DNA from: Calditrichia bacterium
GTDB lineage: Bacteria; Calditrichota; Calditrichia; Calditrichales; J004
Direction: 5' to 3'
NCBI GenBank assembly: GCA_020635035.1
Contig: JACKAO010000005.1
Location: forward strand, 248,001-312,000
Length of the DNA stretch: 64,000 nucleotides
Shown here: positions 53,045-62,427 of the stretch, piece by piece
How the letters are laid out: the number at the start of each line of letters is the position of its first letter
How positions within the stretch are numbered: the stretch's first letter is position 1
Made by a program: the position numbers and the translations under genes
The notes under the pieces: generated by a model
The model's input: only the letters and a program-made list of their open reading frames with translations
The model's database searches: none
What the model was told of the DNA's origin: nothing

Positions 53045-53728
53045 TTATTCTTCGCCTCTTAAAATCAATAGTCTCACTAAATTGAGTAACGCCATCGATG
53101 CAGCAGCAACATAAGTTAAAGCTGCAGCATTTAATACTTTTTTTGCTCCATCAAGTTCCTGAGTAACCAGATATCCATTGTTTTTTAATATCGCCATCGC
53201 CCTGCTGCTGGCATTAAACTCTACAGGTAATGTGACAAGGTGAAATAAAACAACTGCTCCAAAAAAGAAAATCCCCAAATCCATTAGCATCGGGCTGCTC
53301 ATAAACAATCCGATCAAAAACAAAGGAAAGGCGGCAAAGGAAGCGATATTTGTAACTGGTAATATTGAATGCCTTAATCTAAGCATGGCATACGCTTCTT
53401 TATCCTGGATAGCATGGCCTACTTCATGCGCAGCAATTGCCAAAGCAGACAAAGAATTTCCCTGGAAATTATGTTCCGAAAGCCGAACCGTTTTAGTTCT
53501 GGGATCATAATGATCTGAAAGTTCACCATTTACTGCTTCAACTTTAACATCATAAATTCCATTTTGACGCAGAATGCTCTCGGCTACCTTTGCACCGCTG
53601 AAACCCTGTGCTGAGCGGATCTGTGTATACTTACGATATGCAGACTTAACCTTCATCTGGGCCCACAAAGCAAAAAGTACCGCGGGTATTAATAGAACCA
53701 TCGTTGGGTCATATAAAAAGAACGGCAT
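53045..53728 (-). CDS. YugP-like membrane zinc metallopeptidase
   Basis: A 227-residue inner-membrane peptidase of the YugP/Zn_peptidase_2 type. The zinc site HEVGH is at 101-105, in a cytoplasm- or membrane-facing loop between one N-terminal and three later hydrophobic segments. The VKVEAVNGELSDHYDPRTKTV strand before the site is typical. Substrates are unknown. It precedes htrA in the same transcription unit, suggesting envelope protein turnover. Confidence 0.9.
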   Translation of the reverse strand: MPFFLYDPTMVLLIPAVLFALWAQMKVKSAYRKYTQIRSAQGFSGAKVAESILRQNGIYDVKVEAVNGELSDHYDPRTKTVRLSEHNFQGNSLSALAIAAHEVGHAIQDKEAYAMLRLRHSILPVTNIASFAAFPLFLIGLFMSSPMLMDLGIFFFGAVVLFHLVTLPVEFNASSRAMAILKNNGYLVTQELDGAKKVLNAAALTYVAAASMALLNLVRLLILRGEE

Positions 53729-53950
53729 CTCTGTTTCTCCTTTAAATTAATTTTTAATTTTCATCATTAACGATATTTAAATAGTTTTGTTCTGGTCATT
53801 AACAAAAATTATACCATAACATTATTTAAATAATTTGACACCCGTTTTTCATCAGACTGTTGATATTATTAACTCATTTTGTCAAACCTGAAAGACTCAT
53901 TTGATCCTATTACGACATTATGACAGAAACCGTTTTTTGAATATAAAGCT

Positions 53951-54436
53951 ATGAATTATATAATAGATGGTTTTAACCTGGCATTTAAGATAAGCACAAT
54001 AAAATCAGAAATTGAATCCGGCAATATTGATGTTGCTATCCAAAAATTAATTCATTTTGTCCGGAGCAGAATCAATATGCATGGAAATCGCGTTATCTTA
54101 GTCCTTGATGGTCAGGAATTCAGTTCTGGCAATAGTTTTAATTCTCCGGGTGTAAAGATTATGTTTAGCAAAGCACCTCAATCAGCTGATGACATCATCC
54201 GGAATTTTATTAGAAACACAAAAAACATCCGTAAATGGTGCGTGGTCAGTTCCGATAATGAAATTTTATATACAGCACAGGACCATGGTGCAGGCCGGCA
54301 AAAATCAGCAGATTTTATTAGAAAAACATCTGATGACACATCTGATATTCCTGCGGCTTACAGCAAAAAGACAAACCCAACGAATATTGATTTGGATTAC
54401 TGGCGTTCCATATTCGGCAAGGATGACGATGAATGA
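53951..54436 (+). CDS. NYN domain protein, YacP-like ribonuclease
   Basis: A 161-residue PIN-like NYN domain protein similar to YacP/Rae1, which cuts mRNA on ribosomes in Bacillus. Acidic active-site residues are visible: Asp6 (YIIDGFNLAF), the VLVLDGQEF strand and SADDIIRNFIR, plus SSDNEI later. The C-terminal 30 residues are polar. Its stop overlaps the start of the downstream histidine kinase gene by four bases, so the two are co-translated. A functional link is not obvious. Confidence 0.86.
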   Translation: MNYIIDGFNLAFKISTIKSEIESGNIDVAIQKLIHFVRSRINMHGNRVILVLDGQEFSSGNSFNSPGVKIMFSKAPQSADDIIRNFIRNTKNIRKWCVVSSDNEILYTAQDHGAGRQKSADFIRKTSDDTSDIPAAYSKKTNPTNIDLDYWRSIFGKDDDE

Positions 54437-55719
54437 AGACATCTGAGCGCAAGTACACAGTATTTTTTTGGTTAGGTATTATAATAATTCTGGCACTCAA
54501 TTTACTTCTTTGGCTTTATGTAAACCAGGTTGAAGACCGCTTTGCCAACGAATTAAAGGTAAGGCTTATAAGCAGCAACCGTTACATTGGAAGAATAATT
54601 GACAATGAATTACTCAACCGTATCATTCCCGGTGAGAGAAACTCCCTTGAATATATTTCCATCCAACAGCAAATCGAGACGATACGCCGGCAAGACACTT
54701 TGCAATCAATATTATTACTTTCAGCAGATGGCAGTATTCTGGTCTCTTCACCCGAACTGCTAAGCATACAAAAAGAAGTGAGCCGCCGTACAAACAGTAA
54801 CTTTATTACTGCACTTAACGGACGTTTCAACGCCTCCGATCCTGAACAGATTAATGAATCCTGGTATATGTCAGCTTATGGTCCGATCCTGGATCTGGAT
54901 GGATTTGTTGCCGGGGTCCTGATTGTTGAAGCAAAAGCTGCTTACTTCAGCACATTAGACCAATTACGTAACAGTCTGATTATTTTCAGTATTATTAATA
55001 TTATTGTGATTTCCGCAATTGCAGTATTTCTTTTCCGGCAGATAAACAAAAGTCTGCAATACAGTGTAACCCTGCGTGATCAGGAACACCTTGTTCAGCT
55101 CGGGACAATGGCTGCTTCTGTTGCGCATGAAATACGGAATCCGCTGGGAATCATTTCGGGAAGTAATGAACTGATAAAAAAGAAGTATGGTAAAAATAAT
55201 GATGAAATTTTTAATTTTATTCCTGCTGAAATTGCGCGTCTTTCACAACTGATTGAAAATTTTCTGGCATTTTCACGGACTCCCAAAATTCAGAAAACGG
55301 AATTTTTGATCTCCACACTATTTGAGAGAATTAAAATAGGCCTGGTAACCCAGACAGTTATTGATTTTGCAACTGCCCCAAAGTTATCAAAAGATAAAAT
55401 TTTTGCTGATTTCAACATTCTGGAACAGGCCATATTAAACGTTTTACAAAACGCCATCGAAGTCTCCCCGGTTAATGAAAGAATTACAGTTAAAGCCAGT
55501 AAAAGCAGGAATCTGATCATAGAAATATCTGATCACGGACCGGGTATAGATAAGAGCATTTTGAAAGATGTTTTTCAACCATTTTTTACAACAAAAGAAA
55601 AAGGAACAGGTTTAGGCCTGGCGATAACAAAAAGGCTGGTCGAGCTTTCGGGCGGGAACATTGATGTCAAAGGCAATACACCAAACGGTACAGTTTTCAT
55701 ACTAACAATACCACAATAA
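54433..55719 (+). CDS. sensor histidine kinase
   Basis: A 428-residue kinase with a membrane helix at about 12-30, a periplasmic sensor domain to about 180, a second helix, then HisKA with His232 (SVAHEIRNPLG) and HATPase with GPGIDKSILK and TGLGLAI. The layout resembles NtrB/AtoS-type kinases that pair with sigma-54 activators. rpoN lies 5 kb downstream on the same strand, but no response regulator is next to it. The ATGA overlap couples it to the NYN gene. Confidence 0.92.
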   Translation: MKTSERKYTVFFWLGIIIILALNLLLWLYVNQVEDRFANELKVRLISSNRYIGRIIDNELLNRIIPGERNSLEYISIQQQIETIRRQDTLQSILLLSADGSILVSSPELLSIQKEVSRRTNSNFITALNGRFNASDPEQINESWYMSAYGPILDLDGFVAGVLIVEAKAAYFSTLDQLRNSLIIFSIINIIVISAIAVFLFRQINKSLQYSVTLRDQEHLVQLGTMAASVAHEIRNPLGIISGSNELIKKKYGKNNDEIFNFIPAEIARLSQLIENFLAFSRTPKIQKTEFLISTLFERIKIGLVTQTVIDFATAPKLSKDKIFADFNILEQAILNVLQNAIEVSPVNERITVKASKSRNLIIEISDHGPGIDKSILKDVFQPFFTTKEKGTGLGLAITKRLVELSGGNIDVKGNTPNGTVFILTIPQ

Positions 55720-55737
55720 GAATCAGGTTTCTTTAAA

Positions 55738-57327
55738 ATGTTTTCCATCTTTCTCCCTACATTAAGCTATGCTTCGACATATTATAGATTTAAATATTTT
55801 TTCAGCTTTTTAAAAAAACGCCATCCACAGATAGTGGCAGATATTCCGCATCGTGTAAACAAAAACAAACCGCTTCCTGTTTTATTAATTGTTAAAAACT
55901 CTGATGTTTATAAAGCGGCAATTGAAGAAATCTGTATTATACTTGATGATAAAATCATAAAAAAACAAAAGCTGAATATTCAGCCTGATTGTGACTATTG
56001 GGACTCTGTATTTAAATTAGAAGTTTCAGAATATAGCGATGGATATCACCAGATTAATATTCAGGTTTCTTATACAATCGGCAAACATTCCTTTAGCTGT
56101 TTTAATGATAATTACAGGAGCACCTCGCATAAACCTATCCCCTGCTATTTTAGCTCTGATGATCTTCCGGGTTTTCCGGGATATTTAAAAACTGAAACGC
56201 ATTCCCATTCAAATTACACAAATGATCAGATTGAGTTTGGAGCATCAATCGGCGCATCGCTGGAATTAGGCAAAGCAATCGGATTGGATTGTATCTGTAT
56301 TACCGATCACTCTTACGATCTGGATGATCTGCCAGATAATTTTTTAATAAACGACCCCGATTTATCAAAATGGAAAGATTTTAGAAAGACTGTAGCCGAG
56401 CTCAATCAAACAAACCCCGAAATGCTGATAATCCCGGGAGAAGAAGTCAGCGTCCGCAATAAAGATAAAGAAACCGTCCACATGCTTGTATATAACTCTG
56501 ACCGGTATTTCGAAGGAAGCGGTGATAGTGGTGAAAAATGGTTTAAATACTTCAGTCAGTATCATATCTCCGAAGTTACGTCGCTCCTGCCTGACAATGC
56601 CTTGGCTTTTGCGGCTCATCCGACAGAAACTATCCCAACTACTCATAAATTTTTATTAAACCGCAATGAATGGAATGTTGAAGATGCCCGGGATAAAAAC
56701 CTTACCGGGGTTCAAATTATTAACGGGCATGGTGAAGATAAATTAGCAAAAGCTATACAATTCTGGAAAAGTCTGTTATTGCAGGGATATAAAAAATATG
56801 CCCTTGCCGGAAACGATGCTCACGGTAATTATGGAAGAAACCGTTCTATTCAAATTCCGTTTATTTCAATTAGCGAAACATACACGCAAATTTTTGGAAA
56901 CTGGCGTACTGATGTTTTTCTGGGAAAAAAAGATCGTTCAGTTAAAAATTTCATTCAGGCGCTTAAAAACGGCAACTACTCTATGAGTAACGGACCTGCT
57001 CTTGATATGAAAATAATAAACAATGATAACACTGAGTATACCAGCGGAAGTACTGTCAGCAATCCGCATTCCATTTTATTAAAAGCTAAATCAACAAAAG
57101 AATTCGGCCAACTGGAAAAATATTATATTTATCATGGTGATATAAAAAATTCGCAGGAAGTTGTTTATAAATCCGGCACCTGCACCGATATTTATGAGTT
57201 GGAAATAAAAGTACCTATCGAAAGTATTTCTCAAAAAGGATATTTTAGAGCAGAAATTCAAAGCCGTGGCCCCAAAGGTCATCACTTTGCATTTACAAAT
57301 CCTATTTGGATTGAACCCGATTTGTAA
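55738..57327 (+). CDS. PHP domain metal-dependent phosphoesterase (CehA/McbA-like)
   Basis: A 529-residue protein. After an N-terminal beta-rich region of about 140 residues comes a PHP domain: TETHSHSNYTND with His155 and His157, CITDHSYD, the IPGEEVSV strand, AFAAHPTET and LAGNDAHGNYG carry the metal ligands. A C-terminal immunoglobulin-like or beta domain follows. PHP enzymes of this type cleave phosphoesters or other esters. There is no clear signal peptide: the first 20 residues are only mildly hydrophobic. It follows the kinase gene by 18 bases. Confidence 0.87.
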   Translation: MFSIFLPTLSYASTYYRFKYFFSFLKKRHPQIVADIPHRVNKNKPLPVLLIVKNSDVYKAAIEEICIILDDKIIKKQKLNIQPDCDYWDSVFKLEVSEYSDGYHQINIQVSYTIGKHSFSCFNDNYRSTSHKPIPCYFSSDDLPGFPGYLKTETHSHSNYTNDQIEFGASIGASLELGKAIGLDCICITDHSYDLDDLPDNFLINDPDLSKWKDFRKTVAELNQTNPEMLIIPGEEVSVRNKDKETVHMLVYNSDRYFEGSGDSGEKWFKYFSQYHISEVTSLLPDNALAFAAHPTETIPTTHKFLLNRNEWNVEDARDKNLTGVQIINGHGEDKLAKAIQFWKSLLLQGYKKYALAGNDAHGNYGRNRSIQIPFISISETYTQIFGNWRTDVFLGKKDRSVKNFIQALKNGNYSMSNGPALDMKIINNDNTEYTSGSTVSNPHSILLKAKSTKEFGQLEKYYIYHGDIKNSQEVVYKSGTCTDIYELEIKVPIESISQKGYFRAEIQSRGPKGHHFAFTNPIWIEPDL

Positions 57328-57367
57328 ATAATTTTGGCGCCATCATTTTTAAGAACCAGGAGTTTTT

Positions 57368-58642
57368 TTGTCTAAACAGATTTATATTTTTCTTTTCTTT
57401 TCCTTTGCATCCATCCTTTTTGCACAAAATTTTACTGATAAAACGATTTCATCCATAATGGTCATAGGAAATGATATGACAGATGATGATGTGATCAAAA
57501 GAGAGATGCTTATAAATATTGGTGATGTTTACAGTGATTCGTTGATTGATCTGTCAGAAAAGCGCATTTTCAACCTTGCACTTTTTAATTATGTGGACAT
57601 TATCGAGGTTCCTGATAACAACAATGTGTCATTGCTGATAAGTGTGACTGAGCGCTTTTATCTTTTCCCTTATCCAGAATTTCGCATCGAAGATCGTGAT
57701 TGGGATAAACTGACTTACGGGTTCGGCATGGCCCATGTTAATTTCCGCGGGCGTAATGAAAAATTACTGGGGGTTGTATTATTTGGGTATCGTCCCGGGT
57801 TTGAAATCGAATATGCAAACCCATGGATAGGTACAAAAGCCCGTTACACAAACAGTATCTCAATCCGGAAATACAGCACCATGCATCGCACTATGGATTT
57901 TGATGAAAATCATTTTGCTGTGAACTGGAATATCGGCCGTTTTTGGACAAGATATTTTTCAAGCATTTTAGGATTTTATTATGATCACGTAAAAGTTCCG
58001 CAGGAAATCGCACCGATAATGCTTTCGGAACAAAGAAAAGAAGATCTCTTCGGGTTAGCCCTGTCTTTCAACTTTGACAATCGAGATCTGACATCTTATC
58101 CATCCCGGGGCTGGTATACAAAGGTGGCACTGTATCAGAATGGTTTCTTTGAACCGGATATTAACTATTTTCAATATAGCCTGGAAGCAAAACACTATAA
58201 GACGATCGGTAATTTTACACTTGCCGGCCGTGTATCCACGCTTCAAACCCTGGGAGATTTACCCATATATAAACTTGTTTACTTTGGTTTTACTGAACGG
58301 TTGCGAGGTCATTTTTCTGAAGTTTACCCTGGAAAACATTCTGCAATAGCAAATTTTGAAATCCGTATGCCACTTTTGGGGGAGCAACTTTTTAGCCTGC
58401 CATCTGCTTTTCTTCCGCCAAGCTCCACACGAAACCTTAAATTTGGATTAAACGCTGCCTTATTTTATGACACAGGTATTGTATGGAGTTATAAACGGGA
58501 ATTCGGCTTTAAAAACTTTTTACAAGGATTTGGCGTCGGCCTGCATTTTCGCCTGCCTTATGTTGAAGTAGCACGTCTGGAACTGGCTTTCGATGAAGCA
58601 GCAAATTCTGAAATAATATTTGAGGTTGGAACATCTTTATAA
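57368..58642 (+). CDS. BamA/TamA-like outer-membrane protein, Omp85 superfamily
   Basis: A 424-residue protein with a signal peptide (ending LFAQ at about residue 20), one POTRA-like domain (about 25-98, SSIMVIGNDMTDDDVIKREM) and a 16-strand type barrel to the C-terminus. The barrel shows the Omp85 marks NRDLTSYPSRGWY and FGFTERLRGHFSE (VRGY-like lid loop). With a single POTRA it is shorter than BamA and may export or insert a particular substrate. The start is TTG at 57368, with AGGAG at 57358-57362. Confidence 0.88.
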   Translation: MSKQIYIFLFFSFASILFAQNFTDKTISSIMVIGNDMTDDDVIKREMLINIGDVYSDSLIDLSEKRIFNLALFNYVDIIEVPDNNNVSLLISVTERFYLFPYPEFRIEDRDWDKLTYGFGMAHVNFRGRNEKLLGVVLFGYRPGFEIEYANPWIGTKARYTNSISIRKYSTMHRTMDFDENHFAVNWNIGRFWTRYFSSILGFYYDHVKVPQEIAPIMLSEQRKEDLFGLALSFNFDNRDLTSYPSRGWYTKVALYQNGFFEPDINYFQYSLEAKHYKTIGNFTLAGRVSTLQTLGDLPIYKLVYFGFTERLRGHFSEVYPGKHSAIANFEIRMPLLGEQLFSLPSAFLPPSSTRNLKFGLNAALFYDTGIVWSYKREFGFKNFLQGFGVGLHFRLPYVEVARLELAFDEAANSEIIFEVGTSL

Positions 58643-58679
58643 TATTTTGATTAGGTCAATCCAAAAGAGTGATGGCCTT

Positions 58680-59561
58680 ATGTCGAAACCAATCAGCCAA
58701 TTTGCTCACCCCATAAAGCGTTCAAAAGATTCTATATCAAACGCAACTTTATCTTACTTATATATAGATCAGGATTATGACGAGATAGTCATTTTTTTGC
58801 ATGGCATACCTTCCAGCGCCGAACTTTGGCGGGAAGCACTGGTCCAACTCAGCAGGGACAGATTTGCTGTTTATGCCCCGGATTTAGCCGGTTATGGATA
58901 TACCCGATTAGCATCCAATGGAGATTATTCACTTGCCGGCTCAGCAGACCTGGTCGCAACCTGGATTAAAACTAAGTTTGGAAAACCTGTCTGGCTGGTC
59001 GGGCATGATTTGGGGGGTGCAATCAGTCAGATTATTGTAACGCGTTATCCGGAAATAGTCAGCCGGTTAACTTTATGCAATACTCCGGTTGACAGATCTT
59101 GGCCGGTCTTACCGGTTAGATTAATCAGACTGGCAGCAAAAATTGGACTTTATCCTTTTTTAGCCTGTTGCAAAATAATACCCAATCCATATACCCGAAG
59201 AAAAATGCGCAAAGCATTCTTTGATTCGGATGTCATCTCCAGGGAAAAGATAAACCGTATATTCTGGGCTAATAAACTTAACGACAAAGAAGGCCGGCGA
59301 CAATTTGCAAACCACTTGAAATCATTATCAAATCAGCAAACTCATAAAATCTTAAAAAAACTAAGTGAAATCAGATGTCCTGTGCAACTCATCTGGGCTA
59401 AAAATGACTATTATCAACCATGGATGATAGTGGGCCGCCGACTTGAAAAAATAATCCCCTCGTGCAATACGGTTCTTATAGAAAACACCGGACACTATCT
59501 CCCGATTGAAAAGCCTGCCGAACTTGTAAGAGCGATGCTCAACTGGTATGATACTTTATAG
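58680..59561 (+). CDS. alpha/beta hydrolase with Asp nucleophile
   Basis: A 293-residue alpha/beta hydrolase related to haloalkane dehalogenases and epoxide hydrolases. The oxyanion region is IFLHGIPSSAELW, the nucleophile is Asp110 in VGHDLGG (not Ser as in esterases), and the base is His272 in NTGHYLP. The cap domain around 150-220 is basic. An upstream TTG frame overlaps the previous gene; I start at ATG 58680 (MSKPISQF). The substrate is unknown. Confidence 0.87.
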   Translation: MSKPISQFAHPIKRSKDSISNATLSYLYIDQDYDEIVIFLHGIPSSAELWREALVQLSRDRFAVYAPDLAGYGYTRLASNGDYSLAGSADLVATWIKTKFGKPVWLVGHDLGGAISQIIVTRYPEIVSRLTLCNTPVDRSWPVLPVRLIRLAAKIGLYPFLACCKIIPNPYTRRKMRKAFFDSDVISREKINRIFWANKLNDKEGRRQFANHLKSLSNQQTHKILKKLSEIRCPVQLIWAKNDYYQPWMIVGRRLEKIIPSCNTVLIENTGHYLPIEKPAELVRAMLNWYDTL

Positions 59562-59668
59562 ATCCTTCCGCAATATTAGAAGGTGAAATCACGTTTCAAA
59601 ATGCACATATTGGTTATTTGCATTAACCTGTGTACTTTGTAATGGAAACGATAACCGGAAAGAAAACT

Positions 59669-60754
59669 ATGCCTTTAGTGCCACAACATATTAAAGATTT
59701 AATACCGTATAAAGCGGGTAAATCTATTGAAGAATTACACAAGGAATACAATCCCCAGCGCATTGTAAAACTGGCTTCAAATGAGAATCCGATGGGTCCA
59801 TCGCCAAAAGCGCTCGAAGCCATGCACAACTCTCTAAATTTTTTGAACCGCTATCCAAATCCTTCTTCGATCGATTTACGGGAAGCACTTGCTAAAAGAT
59901 TTGATGTAAAAATTGAGAATGTGATAACCGGCCACGGCTCTGAAGGAATAATGTCGGTAATTATGCGGACATTTTTACTGGATGATGAAGAAGCACTTAC
60001 TTCCGAAGGGACATTTATCGGTTTCAGAGTCCTTGCGCAATCCCGTGGGATAAATCTGAAAATGGTTCCTTTGAAAAATTACAGAATTGATCTTATTGCC
60101 ATTGCTGAAAACATAACAGCGAAAACAAAAATTATTTACCTGGCAAATCCAAATAATCCTACAGGCACCATCTTCACTGTAAAAGAATTTCTGGAATTTA
60201 AAGAAAAAGTTCCCGCAAATGTTCTTGTAATTTTGGATGAAGCGTATTTTGAATTTTGCTCCGGCGATCCGGTATACCCCGATTCCATGAAATACAGGCT
60301 CGATAATGTGATAACATTACGTACCTATTCCAAAGCCTACGGTTTAGCCGGAATTCGCATAGGTTATGGATTTGCTCATCATGAACTTATAAATAATTTA
60401 ATGAAGGTAAAATTACCTTTCGAACCAAGCATTACAGCTCAGGTAGCCGGTTTGGCTGCAATGAAAGATCAGGAATTTTTAGATACCTACCTGCGGATAA
60501 ATCGCGAAGGAATACAGATTTTATACAAACTTTTTGAAGAAACCGGAATTAAGTATATTGAAAGTTATGCAAATTTTGTTACAATTATTCTTGATAGCGA
60601 AGAAAGAGTTAATAAATTAAACAATGATCTTTTGAAACAGGGAGTTATAGTTCGCCCCCTTAAAGCATTTGGTATTTCCAATGCCATCCGCATTAATACC
60701 GGCCTGCCTGATGAAATGGATTATTTTGTTAAAGTATTTAAAAAAGTTTTTTAG
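59669..60754 (+). CDS. hisC: histidinol-phosphate aminotransferase
   Basis: A 361-residue class I/II aminotransferase of the HisC group, which converts imidazole-acetol phosphate in histidine synthesis and may also act on aromatic keto acids. KLASNENPMGPSP opens the fold, NPNNPTG binds PLP, LDEAYFEF follows, and the PLP lysine is Lys222 in YSKAYGLAG. A GTG frame begins at 59630, but MPLVPQHIKDLIPYKAG at 59669 matches family starts. No other his genes are nearby. Confidence 0.88.
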   Translation: MPLVPQHIKDLIPYKAGKSIEELHKEYNPQRIVKLASNENPMGPSPKALEAMHNSLNFLNRYPNPSSIDLREALAKRFDVKIENVITGHGSEGIMSVIMRTFLLDDEEALTSEGTFIGFRVLAQSRGINLKMVPLKNYRIDLIAIAENITAKTKIIYLANPNNPTGTIFTVKEFLEFKEKVPANVLVILDEAYFEFCSGDPVYPDSMKYRLDNVITLRTYSKAYGLAGIRIGYGFAHHELINNLMKVKLPFEPSITAQVAGLAAMKDQEFLDTYLRINREGIQILYKLFEETGIKYIESYANFVTIILDSEERVNKLNNDLLKQGVIVRPLKAFGISNAIRINTGLPDEMDYFVKVFKKVF

Positions 60755-60764
60755 CATGTAAATC

Positions 60765-60793
60765 TTGACACTTTTTTATAAAATCTCTAAACT
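60765..60793 (+). promoter_or_regulatory. likely promoter of rpoN
   Basis: TTGACA at 60765, a 17-base spacer and TAAACT at 60788, about 48 bases upstream of the rpoN ATG. The -35 box is perfect and the -10 box is 4 of 6. Confidence 0.55.
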
Positions 60794-60840
60794 ACATAAA
60801 TCGTGCCAAAATTTTTAAAAGGTTTAACACAGGGAACTTA

Positions 60841-62310
60841 ATGAATCAGGTTTATCTCGGACAATATCTAAAACTGGAACAAAAACTCACCCCGCAGCAG
60901 ATATTGCTGTCAACTCTTTTACAATTGCCACTGCTTTCACTGGAGCAGCGGATAAAAAGTGAATTGGAACAAAATCCGGTGCTGGAAGAAGGTGAAGATG
61001 AAAATGAAAGTCCTGAAGAAGTAATTGAAAGCACATCCGATGAAATGGATGAACTGGAAAAAGAGTTGAGCCTGCACGAAAAAAATGGCAATGATTCTGA
61101 CTACGACAAAAAAGAACTTGAAGAAGCTCAGGACGACACTGATCTGGAAAATCTTTTTAAAGATGAAGACACATTCGAAATTCGTATTCCCAAAGATAAA
61201 AACGAAGAAGAATACGAGCGCCCTGAAATCAGCCAGACCAGCCTGCCTGAACATCTGCTTGAGCAACTGCATATTTTAAATTTATCAGAAACCGAACATG
61301 CTATTGGTGAACAATTAGTCTGGAATATTCGTGATGACGGATACCTGGACGCCACTTTGAATTTAGATCAGCTTGCAGAAGAATATGAATCCAATACAGA
61401 AACAGTTGAAAAAGTGCTTAAACAGATTCACACACTCGACCCCATTGGTGTCGGATCTCGTAACTTGCGTGAATGCCTTTTAGTACAATTATATGAACAA
61501 AAGTTACCCGACCCGGTAGCGATTGAAATTATTGAGAATCATTTTGATGACTTTAAGAATAAGCGTTTTGATAAACTTATAAACATACTTGATATTGACA
61601 AAGAACGCCTGCAGGAAGCGGTTGATGAAATCTTACAGCTTAATCCTAAGCCCGGTGAAGGATTATTCGATTCCAGGACAAACTATATTGTTCCTGATTT
61701 TATAGTAGAAAAAGTGGATGGTAAATTTGTTGTAAGCCTGAATGACTGGAATGTACCGCCGCTAAGAATAAGCAATACTTACAAGAATATGCTTCTGGAT
61801 AAGAAAAATACCGATAGTGAAACCCGCAATTATATTCGTAAAAAAGTAGAAAATGCACGTTGGTTTATTACATCAATTTATCAGCGTAAGATAACTATGA
61901 TGAAGGTTATGGAAGCCATTGTGCAACGTCAACTAAAATTTTTCGACAAAGGTCCTGATTATATTGAACCGCTTATCATGCGTGAAATAGCTGAGATGAT
62001 AAGTATGGATATTTCTACCGTTAGCCGTGTTTCCAATGGGAAATATGTCCAGACGGATTTTGGCGTTTTTGAATTAAAATACTTCTTTAATGAACGCATT
62101 GAAAATGAAGAAGGGGAAGAAATAGCAACACCGATCATTAAAAAACGTATTGCTGAAATTGTTGAGAAAGAAGACGGGAAAAAACCACTTAGTGATGACA
62201 AAATATCGGCAATGCTTAAAAAAGAAGGATTCCCGATTGCCAGACGAACAGTCGCAAAATACCGCGAGCAAATTGGCATTCCAGTCGCAAGGCTAAGACG
62301 CAGTATTTAA
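60841..62310 (+). CDS. rpoN: RNA polymerase sigma-54 factor
   Basis: A 489-residue RpoN. Region I is Gln/Leu-rich (QKLTPQQILLSTLLQLP) and binds activators and core. Region II is strongly acidic (about residues 45-115). The core-binding and helix-turn-helix regions follow, and the RpoN box ARRTVAKYRE (467-476) reads the -24 element. Sigma-54 requires an enhancer-binding ATPase, not encoded here. AGGGA precedes the ATG. Its presence supports the -24/-12 sequence at 10556. Confidence 0.96.
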   Translation: MNQVYLGQYLKLEQKLTPQQILLSTLLQLPLLSLEQRIKSELEQNPVLEEGEDENESPEEVIESTSDEMDELEKELSLHEKNGNDSDYDKKELEEAQDDTDLENLFKDEDTFEIRIPKDKNEEEYERPEISQTSLPEHLLEQLHILNLSETEHAIGEQLVWNIRDDGYLDATLNLDQLAEEYESNTETVEKVLKQIHTLDPIGVGSRNLRECLLVQLYEQKLPDPVAIEIIENHFDDFKNKRFDKLINILDIDKERLQEAVDEILQLNPKPGEGLFDSRTNYIVPDFIVEKVDGKFVVSLNDWNVPPLRISNTYKNMLLDKKNTDSETRNYIRKKVENARWFITSIYQRKITMMKVMEAIVQRQLKFFDKGPDYIEPLIMREIAEMISMDISTVSRVSNGKYVQTDFGVFELKYFFNERIENEEGEEIATPIIKKRIAEIVEKEDGKKPLSDDKISAMLKKEGFPIARRTVAKYREQIGIPVARLRRSI

Positions 62311-62427
62311 TTTTTTGAACATAAAATATTCTTCTGTGTTTTAGCGAATTCTAATCATTTTCTCATAATAAATATTTTCCATTAGCTTTATATTTATTTC
62401 TTTAACAAAAAAACATAAGGATTAAAC

